Source of the DNA: Orobanche coerulescens
Taxonomy: Eukaryota; Streptophyta; Magnoliopsida; Lamiales; Orobanchaceae
DNA length: 64,000 bases
Assembly (NCBI GenBank): GCA_033398695.1
Contig: CM065816.1
Coordinates: 134,079,358-134,143,357 of the forward strand
Direction: 5' to 3'
Shown here one piece after another: positions 24,833-35,569 of this stretch. Below the pieces are notes generated by a model. It was not told the origin of the DNA, searched no databases, and was given only the letters and a program-made list of their open reading frames with translations. How positions within the stretch are numbered: position 1 is the stretch's first letter; each line of letters begins with the position of its first letter. Made by a program: the position numbers and the translations under genes.

Positions 24833-25358
24833 TGTAATACCCGCAATTTCGGATTTCGGTGATTTTCTTTTTTCGGCGGGAGCCCATTTTGACGACTTGC
24901 TCGTGATCGTTTCGTCATTTCGAGAGTATTTAATTCTGCACTTTTTGTCATCCGAGTTCGTTTCGGTATCGTTTTGTTGAGTTCTATGTTCTTAAGCGGT
25001 TTTTCCGCACTTGAGTTCGATTCTTGCAAATCTCGTTCGAAACTACTGTTTCGAGTTTCCCGTAAGTCTGTTTAAATTTGTTAGACGTGTTTTGAACTTC
25101 GGTTTGGTTATTCGATCACGTATAGTGATTTTCGGGCATTTTGGGCCATTTTGTAATTTACCTAAAGTTGTGGGTATCCGCATTCATATTTGTTATCTCG
25201 ACCCTTTTTATTGTCGCATGTGAGTTTGATTGTAACTCAAACTCTTGGTATGATCTTATTCTGGAGTTTCCGTGCATATCTTGATCTTGGTATTTCGATC
25301 GGAGGGATCCGTTGTTGTAACCAGCTTTGAGAGTACTACTATTGTAGTTCTGGGTGCA

Positions 25359-25683
25359 TTAGCGCACGCTAAGGGATATCCTTAGCGCACGCTATCAAAC
25401 AGCAGGGTCTGAAGTCAGTAGCTGGAATCAGGCCGTTAGCGCACGCTAAGGGCAGGTCATTAGCGCGCGCTACAGTGCTGTGGTTAGCGCACGCTACGGG
25501 TTTGGTAGCGCATGCTAACTAGTAGTTCGAGGGAGTCCAGTGGCTACTGTATTGGGTCTGCAGGATTCGTTAGCGCACGCTAACTCTTGATGGTTAGCGC
25601 ACGCTAACTGTGCATTTTTGGCAGAACGATTGTTCTGACGTCTCGATAGCGCACGCTAATCAGGTAAGATTAGCGCACGCTAA
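25359..25683 (+). promoter_or_regulatory. U3 array of TTAGCGCACGCTAA palindromes
   Basis: About ten copies in 325 bp, each with 6 bp arms TTAGCG/CGCTAA around CA, at 25359, 25382, 25436, 25460, 25483, 25506, 25570, 25593, 25647 and 25670 (some lack an end base). The array stops three bases before the TATA inverted repeat. It is repeated in LTR2 (30736-31045) and LTR3 (36095-36420). Position and repetition suggest an enhancer; function is inferred. Confidence 0.75.
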
Positions 25684-25685
25684 GC

Positions 25686-25707
25686 TGTCCAGTATAAAAA
25701 CTGGACA
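25686..25707 (+). promoter_or_regulatory. putative LTR promoter: TATA box in an inverted-repeat loop (Y LTR1)
   Basis: TGTCCAGT (25686-25693), loop ATAAAA (25694-25699), ACTGGACA (25700-25707): perfect 8 bp arms enclosing TATAAAAA. It is identical at 31048-31069 and 36423-36444. Confidence 0.75.
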
Positions 25708-26620
25708 ACAGTCTTTAATCTTTAGTTTCTTCATTTCTTCTTCTTCCTCCGCGGGTTTGAGACGTGGCGACTAGGGTTCGCGACCTGTGCTAATTTTCGT
25801 CCATTCCAAGGTGTTTTAGAGCATCCTAGGTGATTATTACATCATCTAATCCATTGTTCTTCGCCGAATCAAGGTATTTTTCTTGAATCCCTAGAGTTGA
25901 CTTTTTGGGAGTTTTGTTCTTGATTTCATTTTCTATCCATTTTTGACGAACCAATTGTTGTCAAATGATGTTGTTAAACATATCCTATGGATTGTATATC
26001 CATGTTTTGGTTTGGAATTCCATTTTCATGTTTTGGTCGGTCGATTTGCGTTGTTGGCCGTTTTGGGAGAAACCCTTGAACTTTCGTCGTTTGTTCTTTG
26101 AATTCAGTGACTTTAGGTCGTGCTATGGAATTCATTTTCAGTGTTGTTATTGTTGTTTGTATCTTATTGACGCGGGTTTGCGTTCGGGGGAGTCGGTGGA
26201 TTCGTAGTCGGTTCGTGCCAACCCACTTCGTTCGATTCTCCGCAATTGTGGTTATTCGAGGCAAGTACCTTGTACATACAATTCTTGTTTTATGGATATG
26301 ATAATTAGTGATCCTCTCTATGTGTTTGTTTGATCATTTGATTTAAACTTTCAAAAGATTCGGTTTAGCCTCGTTAAAGGCTCACTTTCAAAATGCGCGT
26401 GCTTTGTAAATTGTGTGGGTTGTAAGCGACTACGTGAATCCTTTGGATATGTTTGGTGTTGATGTTATGCTTGGTAATGCGTGTGTACGTATATGGCTTC
26501 ATTTCCGTGCATTGTGGTTTGACGTGGTGTTTTGCTTAGTGTTTGATGCCTTTGGGTGGATTGTTTGGATATCTTTGTTGCATTGTGCTAGGTGTGTGAT
26601 TGTGTGGATGTGGGCGGGGC

Positions 26621-26840
26621 CTACGGTGGCACATGGCATGTGATCATGTGGCCAGGATGCAACAAGCGATTGATCCAACTGTGAGAGCCTAAGAAAAACT
26701 ACGGTGACACATGGCATGTGATCATGTGGTCAGGATGCAACAAGTGATTGATCCAACCGTGAGCGCCAAAGATAATCTACGGTGGCACATGGCATGTGAT
26801 CATGTGGCCAGGATGCAACAAGTGATTGATCCAACCATGA
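26621..26840 (+). repeat. three 78 bp tandem units in Y LTR1
   Basis: Units start at 26621, 26699 and 26777, each around ACATGGCATGTGATCATGTG, with a few differences. They are also present in LTR2 (from 31983, 32061, 32139) and LTR3 (from 37355, 37433, 37511). Confidence 0.85.
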
Positions 26841-27389
26841 GATGTTGTGATTTGTTTAGCTAGCCAGCTTGGGAGGGTCCTTAGAGCCCTCGAGTGGGAT
26901 TTGTCGCTTTGTCCCGGTCCTAGGTGATGCATGCGCGCGATTTGTTTTATGATATGGCCAGATCGGGAGGGTCGTTAGAGGCCTCAAGTGGGATTCGTGG
27001 CTTCGTCCCGGTCCTAGGCGATGCTTGTGTGTGATTATGTCGTGTTGATTTTATGTCCGTCGAGGACACGTGATTTGGGTTTTGGCCCTGTGAATCGTTG
27101 TCGGTTTTCTAATTGTGAAAACAAAACCTTTGGGCTGTGACTCCTGTTGATTTTGGTAAGAGAAGGATTCGATAATCCTAAATTTTTTTCTACTAAAACT
27201 CCAGATGGTTTATTAAACCGTTTTATAAATTGTTTCCCTTGATCTGTGATCTTTTGGTTTTGGAGTGTTTTACCCAAACTCTTGCCTCGGGAAGTACTTT
27301 TCATTATGTTTGGATCTTTAGGATTCCTGGTTATTGTTGTTCATGGGATGTGGATTGTATGACTCGTATTTTGCACTTTGTATTTGCAC

Positions 27390-27434
27390 TAGCAAAACAG
27401 TGGAGTTTTGCTAACCCCCGAGTATTCGGGGGGT
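27390..27434 (+). other. paired stem-loops before the LTR acceptor site (Y LTR1)
   Basis: SL1 has arms TAGCAAAAC/GTTTTGCTA around AGTGGA (27390-27413). SL2 has arms ACCCCCGA/TCGGGGGG around GTAT (27414-27433). Equivalents occur at 19451-19494 (X) and 46195-46238 (S); Y LTR2 and LTR3 carry the same block. Confidence 0.7.
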
Positions 27435-29051
27435 GGATGTCTGTTTTTGCATTCAGGTTTGGGAGCATAACACAGGGTCAGCACGAAGGATGATGAATGA
27501 TGATCGATACTAATCACATGAGGACCCGTACATTATCGTATTGGTTTAGTTGTATTTTATTTCCGCTGCGGTATTCTTTCCCTATTATACGGGAGTGTGT
27601 TGTATTCGACCCCTGCGTGGGCATGTATTACGTTTGAGTTGTATGTATTTATTGAAAGACCAAATCGGTCTACTGAGTCATTTTTAGCCTTAAAGGCATT
27701 GTTGAGTTGTTCGATGTTGTTACCAGCCTGGTAGATCCTTGAGGAAAGGTTCTACGGCGTGTAATATCCCTGAGCGAATTGGGGGTGTTACATAAATAGT
27801 ATCGGAGCTTAGGTTGTGGAAACCTAGGCTGTCGGGTCAAGTTGTGTCTGTTGAGTTCTGTCTCGTCGGATTTTGTCTGACTGTGTCGTGTCGCGATGCG
27901 TCGTCTGAGTTTGTTGGTCGTGATTACTATCGTGGGGCGATCATCATCTTCGTGCGACCTGTGGATGTAAGTCTCCCTCCTTTGTGTTGTGCCTCGTGTG
28001 GCACGAGTTACTGTATGATTATGTGTTAAGTGATGGAATCCTTATGCAGATTCTTGGTTTCGTGATGCGCTTGTGTGACTCTCATATTTCGTTTATATGA
28101 GGAGTGTTGTCGCTATTTATGTCCTGTTGACTGCGATATTTGACTGCTTGTTTCCCGGTAAAAGACATGTGTTGTCTTGATTTTAAGCGAGTTGATGCGT
28201 ATATTATGATGTGTGTAACCGAATGTTGATACATGCGAGTTTTTGGGCATTCTAGCCTAATAGATTTTCAAAAACCTTGAGTATCTTAGAAAATAAATTT
28301 GGAGACGTACTTTTAAAATGAATTATTTTCTCGCGGTACTTTCAAGGTGCTTTCTAGTGCCGCAATATGTTTCAAAATTACTCCAATTGAGGACCAAAAT
28401 ATTTTGAGATATTTTCAAATTATTTGGAAATGCTTTTCTTAGACCCGAGGGTCAAATATTTTTGAAAGTTTTTCACTAAAAGAAAAGTGTCCTCATTTTT
28501 TTTAAACGCAAGATGATTTTCAAAGTCTCGATAATGGTGTTTGTACTACTTTTTGAAAGGTGATACTCAAGATCAACTAGTGTTTCCAAAATATTTCTTT
28601 TTCAAAGGTGGTTTTCGTTTTTAAAACCTATCATTCCTGTTTGCAGTCCAGGAATGTATGTATGATATTCACATTGTCGTTAGAATGTTAGCTCCCGAGT
28701 ATGATGGAATTGGTGGCGTGAACGTTGAGTCGTTTGCCACGCATTTGTTGTGATTAGCTCTCTGTGAGAGGTGAGATGTTGGTATTGAATGTTGTCGCTT
28801 TGTGATGATTTGTGTGTTATCGCACCTGTGCAAGCCATTGGAACTGGAGTTTGTATGATTGTGTACATACGTGGTTGTTTCGTGATGTTTAGTAATTATG
28901 TGCTGGTTATCGTTCGGGCCGTTGTAATCGTCGAACGATGCCATGGTTGTTGTGATTTTAGTATGCGTTGATATGTTGTGTGGAATTGACATCTCTGGTA
29001 TGTTGTTTTGCGATGTTATATTCCATTGCACCTAGCAGCTGTATTTTCGGT

Positions 29052-29168
29052 ATGCCGAGGCGCTTCGACTGTATTGTGCTGGGGCATGTAGGTGCAACCT
29101 GTCCTTCTCCGCCAGTAATGTGTTACAAGTGCGGGCTCGAGGGACACAGAATTCAGTTTGCGAAATAG
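29052..29168 (+). pseudogene. gag relic with damaged zinc knuckles (Y internal 1)
   Basis: A frame from an ATG at 29052 reads MPRRFDC then LGHVGATCPSPP and CYKCGLEGHRIQFA before a stop. The second knuckle has Ala where the last Cys should be. It looks like a gag start joined to the knuckle region by deletion. The second copy is at 34416-34532. Confidence 0.6.
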
Positions 29169-29706
29169 TTACCGAGACTTTTAGAGTTAGCACTTTAGCA
29201 CAGATATCAGGATCGTCTCTGAGGAGCCCATGGGAGATGTTTCTGTCGGTTGCTTTTTGTGTTGTTACCTTGCTTCCGTTGTTGTGAGTTGCGGGGACGA
29301 CCTTTCTTTTATAAGAGTTCGAATGTAATACCCGTATTATTTTTGGACTTCTGCATTTCCTCTTTCTCAAGTCTATCGACTCTCTCGTGTGCGTTGATAC
29401 TTTCTGAACTTGTTCTATATTTCGGTTTCATCGTTCGAACGGGTTGTGACCTTGTTTTGGATCGATCTGTTTATCGTTGTGACTTTTATGAGTTCAGTTC
29501 GATTCTTGTGAACCTAGTTCGAAAGTAACATCTTCCAGTTTCTGCCAGCTCTTTTAATGTCTTGAGTTGAATTGTGAACTTCAGAGTCATTTTTCGACCG
29601 TTGTTGTTCGATCATTGTTATCCGATCGTTGTTGTTCGATTGGGGTTGTCTGACTGTTGTTGCGTGATCTCGTACCGCGAAGAATCGTCGTTCACCGTTA
29701 GTTTGT

Positions 29707-29751
29707 TGTTTCGGGTGTGGCCAGATGGGTCACCGATCTGTGCAATGCGAG
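29707..29751 (+). pseudogene. isolated intact CCHC knuckle (Y internal 1)
   Basis: The frame reads CFGCGQMGHRSVQCE, a perfect C-X2-C-X4-H-X4-C, with no long open frame around it. It is the remains of gag. The second copy at 35071-35115 differs at one residue (Ala for Ser). Confidence 0.65.
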
Positions 29752-30207
29752 ACGGTAACTGAGAGATTTGGGGGATCGAGGTTGCGTTCCTGCTCCGAAA
29801 GGACACGTAGATGCCTATTATGGTTTTGAGGATTTCGGCGTAGTCCGAATTGTTTGTGATTGTCCTTGTGGATCGTTTTGTGTTTATTTCTGTTTTCTCG
29901 ACTGTGTGTGTTTCCTTGTGATAGGTGCTTTGTGTTTTGGGATTGTTCAAATAATCGACTTGATTGTATTATCTGTTTGATGACGCTTGTCACTTGTTGG
30001 TTTTATTCTGTCTCTATCGGTGGGGTTGCGTTGGTCGTCGTGGAGCGTGTTTTCACGCCGTATGTCTCTTTGCGTTTCTTGCAGCGTTTCGCCGTTGGGC
30101 GCGAGTTTTCGGTTTTTGTGTATCTCGTCGAGTTTTCCTGGCGGGGATATTGCTTCTCCCTACTTATTTTAAGTTTTGTGACGAAACTTCTTTTAAGGAG
30201 GGTAGAA

Positions 30208-33155
30208 TGTAAAGCCCACAATTTCGGATTTCGGTGATATTCTTTTTTTTCAGCAGGAGCCCGTTTTGATGAATCGCTCGTGATCGTTTCGTCATTTCGA
30301 GAGTATTTAATTCTGCACTTTTTGTCATCCGAGTTCGTTTCGGTATCGTTTTGTTGAGTTTTGTGTTCTTAAGCGGTTTTTCCGCACTCGAGTTCGATTC
30401 TTGAGAATCTCGTTCGAAACTACTGTTTCGAGTTTCCCATAAGTCCGTTTAAATTAGTTAGACGTGTTATGAACTTCGGTTTGGTTATTCGATCAAGTAT
30501 TGTGATTTTCGGGCATTTTGGGCCATTTTGTAATTTACCTAAAGTTGTGGGTATCCGCATTCGTATTTGTTATCTCGACCCTTTTTATTGTCGGATGTGA
30601 GTTTGATTGTAACTCAAACTCTTGGTATGATTTTATTCTGGAGTTTCCGTGCGTATCTTGATCTTGGTATTTCGATCGGAGGGATCCGTTGTTGTAACCA
30701 GCTTTGAGATTACTACTGCTGTAGTTCTGGGTGCATTAGCGCACGCTAAGGGATATCCTTAGCGCACGCTATCGAACAGCAGGGTCTGAAGTAAGTAGCT
30801 GGAATCAGGCCGTTAGCGCACGCTAAGGGCAGGTCAGTGCTGTGGTTAGCGCACGCTATGAGTTTGGTAGCGCACGCTAACTAGTAGTTCGAGGGAGTCT
30901 AGTGGCTACTGGACTGGGTCTGGAGGATTCGTTAGCGCACGCTAACTCTTGATGGTTAGCGCTTGCTAACTGTGCATTTTTGGCAGAACGATTGTTCTGA
31001 CATCTCGATAGCGCACGCTAATCAGGTAAGATTAGCGCACGCTAAGCTGTCCAGTATAAAAACTGGACAACAGTCTTTAATCTTCAGATTCTTCATTTCT
31101 TCTTCTTCCTCCGCGGGTTTGAGACATGGCGACTAGGGTTCGCGACCTGGGCTAATTTTCGTCCTTTCCAAGGTGTTTTAGAGCATCCTAGGTGATTATA
31201 ATATCATCTAATCCATTGTTCTTCGCCGAATCAAGGTATTTTTCTTGAATCCCTAGAGTTGACTTTTTGGAAGTTTTGTTCTTGATTTCGTTTTCTATCC
31301 ATTTTTGACGAACCAATTGTTGTCAAATGATGTTGTTAAACATATCCTATGGATTGTATATCCATATATCGGTTTGGAATTCCATTTTCATGTTTTGGTC
31401 AGTCGATTTGCGTTGTTGGCCGTTTTGGGAGAAACCCTTGAACTTTCGTCGTTTGTTCTTTGAATTCAGTGACTTTAGGTCGTTCTATGGAATTCATTTT
31501 CAATGTTGTTATTGTTGTTCGTAGATTATTGACATGGGTTGGCGTTCGGGGGAGTCGGTGGATTCGTAGTCGGTTCGTGCCAACCCACTTCGGTCGATTC
31601 TCCGCAATTGTGGTTATTCGAGGCAAGTACCTTGTCCATACAATTCTTGTTTTGTGGATATGATAATTAGTGATCGTCTCTATGTGTTTGTTTGATCATT
31701 TGATTTGAACTTTCAAAAGATTCGGTTTAGCCTCGTTAAAGGCTCACTTTCAAAACGCGCGTGTTTTGTAAATTGTGTGGGTTGTAAGCGACTACGTAAA
31801 TCCTTTGGATATGTTTGGTGTTGATGTTATGCTTGGTAATGCGTGTGTACGTATATGGCTTCATTTCGGTGCATTGTGGTTTGACGTGGTGTTTTGCTTA
31901 GTGTTTGATGCCTCTGGGTGAATTGTTAGGATATCTTTGTTGCATTGTGCTATGTGTGTGATTGTGTGGATGTGGGCGGGGCCTATGGTGGGACATGGCA
32001 TGTGATCATGTGGCCAGGATGCAACAAGCGATTGATCCAACCGTGAGAGCCTAAGAAAAACTACGGTGACACATGGTATGTGATCATGTGGTCAGGATGC
32101 AACAAGTGATTGATCCAACCGTGAGCGCCAAAGATAATCTACGGTGGCACATGGCATGTGATCATGTGGCCAGGATGCAACAAGTGATTGATCCAACCGT
32201 GAGATGTTGTGATTTGTTTAGCTAGCCAGCTCGGGAGGGTCCTTAGAGGCCTCGAGTGGGATTTGTGGCTTTGTCCCGGTCCTAGGCGATACATGTGCGT
32301 GATTTATTTTATAATATGGCCAGCTCGGGAGGGTCGTTAGAGGCCTCGAGTGGGATTCGTGGCTTCGTCCCGGTCCTAGGCGATGCTTGTGTGTGATTAT
32401 GTCGTGCTGATTTTATGTCCGTCGAGGACACGTGACTTGGGTTTTGGCCCTGTGAATCGTTGTCGGTTTTCTAATTGTGAAAACAAAACCTTTGGGCTGT
32501 GACTCCTGTTGAATTTGGTAATAGAAGGATTCGATAATCCTAAATTTTTTTCTACTAAAACTCCAGATGGTTTATTAAACCGTTTTGTAAATTATTTCCC
32601 TTGATCTGTGATCTTTTGGTTTTGGAGTGTTTTACCCAAACTCTTGCCTCGGGAAGTACTTTTAGTTATGTTTGGATCTTTGAGGATTCCTGGTTATTGT
32701 TGTTCATGGGATGTGGATTGTATGACTCGTATTTTGCACTTTGTATTTGCACTAGCAAAACAGTGGAGTTTTGTTAACCCTCGAGTATTTGGGGGGTGGA
32801 TGTCTGTTTTTGCATTCAGGTTTGGGAGCATAACACAGGGTCGGCATGAAGGATGATGAATGATGATCGATACTAATCACATGAGGACCCGTATATTGTC
32901 GTATTGGTTTAGTTGTATTTTATTTCCACTGCGATATTCTTTCCCCGTTATACGGGAGTGTGTTGTATTCGACCCCTGCATGGGCATGTATTACGTTTGA
33001 GTTGTATGTATTTATTGAAAGACCAAATCGGTCTACTGAGTCATTTTTAGCCTTAAAGGCATTGTTGAGTTGTTCGATGTTGTTACCAGCCTGGTAGATC
33101 CTTGAGGAAAGGTTCTACGACGTGTAATATCCCTGAGCGAATTGGGGGTGTTACA
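30208..33155 (+). repeat. Y LTR2 (central LTR)
   Basis: 2948 bp, the same parts as LTR1: U3 array from 30736, TATA inverted repeat 31048-31069, 78 bp units from 31983. Its start reads TGTAAAGCCC rather than TGTAATACCC. Confidence 0.92.
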
Positions 33156-35569
33156 TAAATAGTATCGGAGCTTAGGTTGTGGAAACCTAGGCTGTCGGGT
33201 CAAGTTGTGTCTATTGAGTTTTGGCTCGTCGGATTTTGTCTGACTGAGTTGTGTCGCGATGCGTCGTCTGAGTTTGTTGGTCGTGATTAGTATCGTGGGG
33301 CGATCATCATCTTCGTGCGACCTGTGGATGTAAGTCTCCCTCCTTTGTGTTGTGCCTCGTGTGGCACGAGTTACTGTATGATTATGTGTTAAGTGATGGA
33401 ATCCTTATGCAGATTCTTGGTTTCGTGATGCGCTTGTGTGACTCTCATATTTTGTTTATATGAGGAGTGTTGTCGATATTTATGTTCTGTTGACTGCGAT
33501 ATTTGATTGTTTGTTTTCCGGTAAAAGACATATGTTGTCTTGATTTTAAGCGAGTTGATGCGTACATTATGATGTGTGTAACCGAATGTTGATACATGCG
33601 AGTCTTTGGGCATTCTAGCCTAATAGATTTTCAAAAACCTTGAGTATCTTAGAAAATAAATTTCGAGACGTACATTTAAAATGAATTATTTTCTCGCGGT
33701 ACTTTCAAGGTGCTTTCTAGTGCCGCAATATGTTTCAAAATTATTCCAATTGAGGACCAAAATATTTTGAGATAATTTCAAATTATTTAGAAATGCTTTG
33801 CTTAGACCCGAGGGTCGAATATTTTTGAAAGTTTTTCACTAAAAGAAAAGTGTCCTCATTTTTGTTCAAACGCAAGATGATTTTCAAAGTCTCGATAATG
33901 GTGTTTGTACTACTTTTTGAAAGGTGGTACTCAAGATCAACTAGTGTTTCCAAAATATTTCTTTTTCAAAGGTGGTTTTCGTTTTTAAAACCTATCATTC
34001 CTGTTTGCAGTCCAGGAATGTATGTATGATATTCACATTGTCGTTAGAATGTTAGCTCCCGAGTATGATGGAATTGGTGGCGTGAACGTTGAGTCGTTTG
34101 CCACGCATTTGTTGTGATTAGCTCTCTGTGAGAGGTGAGATGTTGGTATTGAATGTTGTCGCTTTGTGATGATTTGTGTGTTATCGCACATGTGCAAGCC
34201 ATTGGAACTGGAGTTTGTATGATTGTGTACATACGTGGTTGTTTCGTGATGTTTAGTAATTATGTGCTGGTTATCGTTCGGGCCGTTGTAATCGTCGAAC
34301 GATGCTGTGGTTGTTGTGATTTTAGTATGCGTTGATATGTTGTGTGGAATTGACATCTCTGGTATGTTGTTTTGCGATGTTATATTCCATTGCACCTAGC
34401 AGCTGTATTTTCGGTATGCCGAGGCGCTTCGACTGTATTGTGCTGGGGCATGTAGGTGCAACTTGTCCTTCTCCGCCAGTAATGTGTTACAAGTGCGGGC
34501 TCGAGGGACACAGAATTCAGTTTGCGAATTAGTTACCGAGACTTTTAGAGTTAGCACTTTAGCACAGATATCAGGATCGGCTCTGAGGAGCCCATGGGAG
34601 ATGTTTCTGTCGGTTGCTTTTTGTGTTGTTACGTTGCTTCCGTTGTTGTGATTTGCGGGGACGACCTTTCTTTTATAAGAGGTCGAATGTAATACCCGTA
34701 TTATTTTTGGACTTCTGCATTTCCTCTTTCTCAAGTCTATCGACTCGCTCGTGTTCGTTGATACTTTATGAACTTGTTCTGTATTTCGGTTTCATCGTTC
34801 GAACGGGTTGTGACCTTGTTTCGGATCGATCTGTTTACCGTTGTGACTTTTATGAGTTCGGTTCGATTCTTGTGAACCTTGTTCCAAAGTAACATCTTCC
34901 AGTTTCTACGAGCTCTTTTAATGTCTTGAGTTGAATTGTGAACTTCGGAGTTATTTTTCGACCGTTGTTGTTCGATAATTGTTATCCGATCGTTGTTGTT
35001 CGATTGGGGTTGTCTGACTGTTGTTGCCTGATCTCGTACCGCGAAGAATCGTCGTTCACCGTTAGTTTGTTGTTTTGGGTGTGGCCAGATGGGTCACCGA
35101 GCCGTGCAATGCGAGACGGTAACTGAGAGATTTGGGGGATCGAGGTTGCGTTCCTGCTCCAAAAGGACACATAGATGCCTATTGTGGTTTTGAGGATTTC
35201 GGCGTAGTCCGAATTGTTTGTGATTGTCCTTGTGGATCGTTTTGTGTTTATTTCTGTTTTCTAGACTATGTGTGTTTCCTTGTGATAGGTGCTTTGTGTT
35301 TTGGGATTGTTCGGATAATCGACTTGATTGTATTATCTGTTTGATGATGCTTGTCACTTGTTGGTTTTTTTATGTCTCTATCGGTGGGGTTGTGTTGGCC
35401 GTCGTGGAGCGTGTTTTCACGCCGTATGTCTTTGCGTTTCTTGCAGCGTTTCGCCGTTGGGCGCAAGTTTTCGGTTTTTGTGTATCTCGTTGAGTTTTCC
35501 TGGCGGGGATATTGCTTCTCCCTGCTTGTTTTAAGTTTTGGGACGAAACTTCTTTTAAGGAGGGTAGAA
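33156..35569 (+). other. Y internal region 2 (non-coding)
   Basis: 2414 bp and nearly identical to internal region 1, including both gag relics (34416-34532, 35071-35115), a PBS-like start and the PPT (about 35553-35569). Confidence 0.85.

Larger units (their letters stand above)
24833..27792 (+). repeat. Y LTR1
   Basis: TGTAATACCC to GGGGGTGTTACA. Parts in order: U3 palindrome array 25359-25683, TATA inverted repeat 25686-25707, donor-like CAAG/GTATTT at 25873/25874, AGGCAAGTAC at 26259, three 78 bp units from 26621, duplicated GGTCCTAGG block 26866-27030, two stem-loops 27390-27434, and acceptor-like TGCATTCAG ending 27456. Confidence 0.92.
27793..30207 (+). other. Y internal region 1 (non-coding, with gag relics)
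   Basis: 2415 bp. A degenerate PBS (TAGTATCGGAGCTTAGG, about 27797-27813) follows the LTR. There is no frame of gag or pol length. The PPT is at 30191-30207. The small frames are antisense or chance and are not annotated. Confidence 0.85.

Noticed and set aside
25359..25683. CRISPR-like or satellite array of TTAGCGCACGCTAA
   Set aside because: Spacing is irregular, units are only 14 bp, and the array recurs at the same place in every Y LTR, so it belongs to U3.
28669..29031. 120-codon minus-strand frame repeated at 34033-34395
   Set aside because: It is conserved only because the two Y internal regions are duplicates. It has no domain or codon signal and lies opposite the element's direction.
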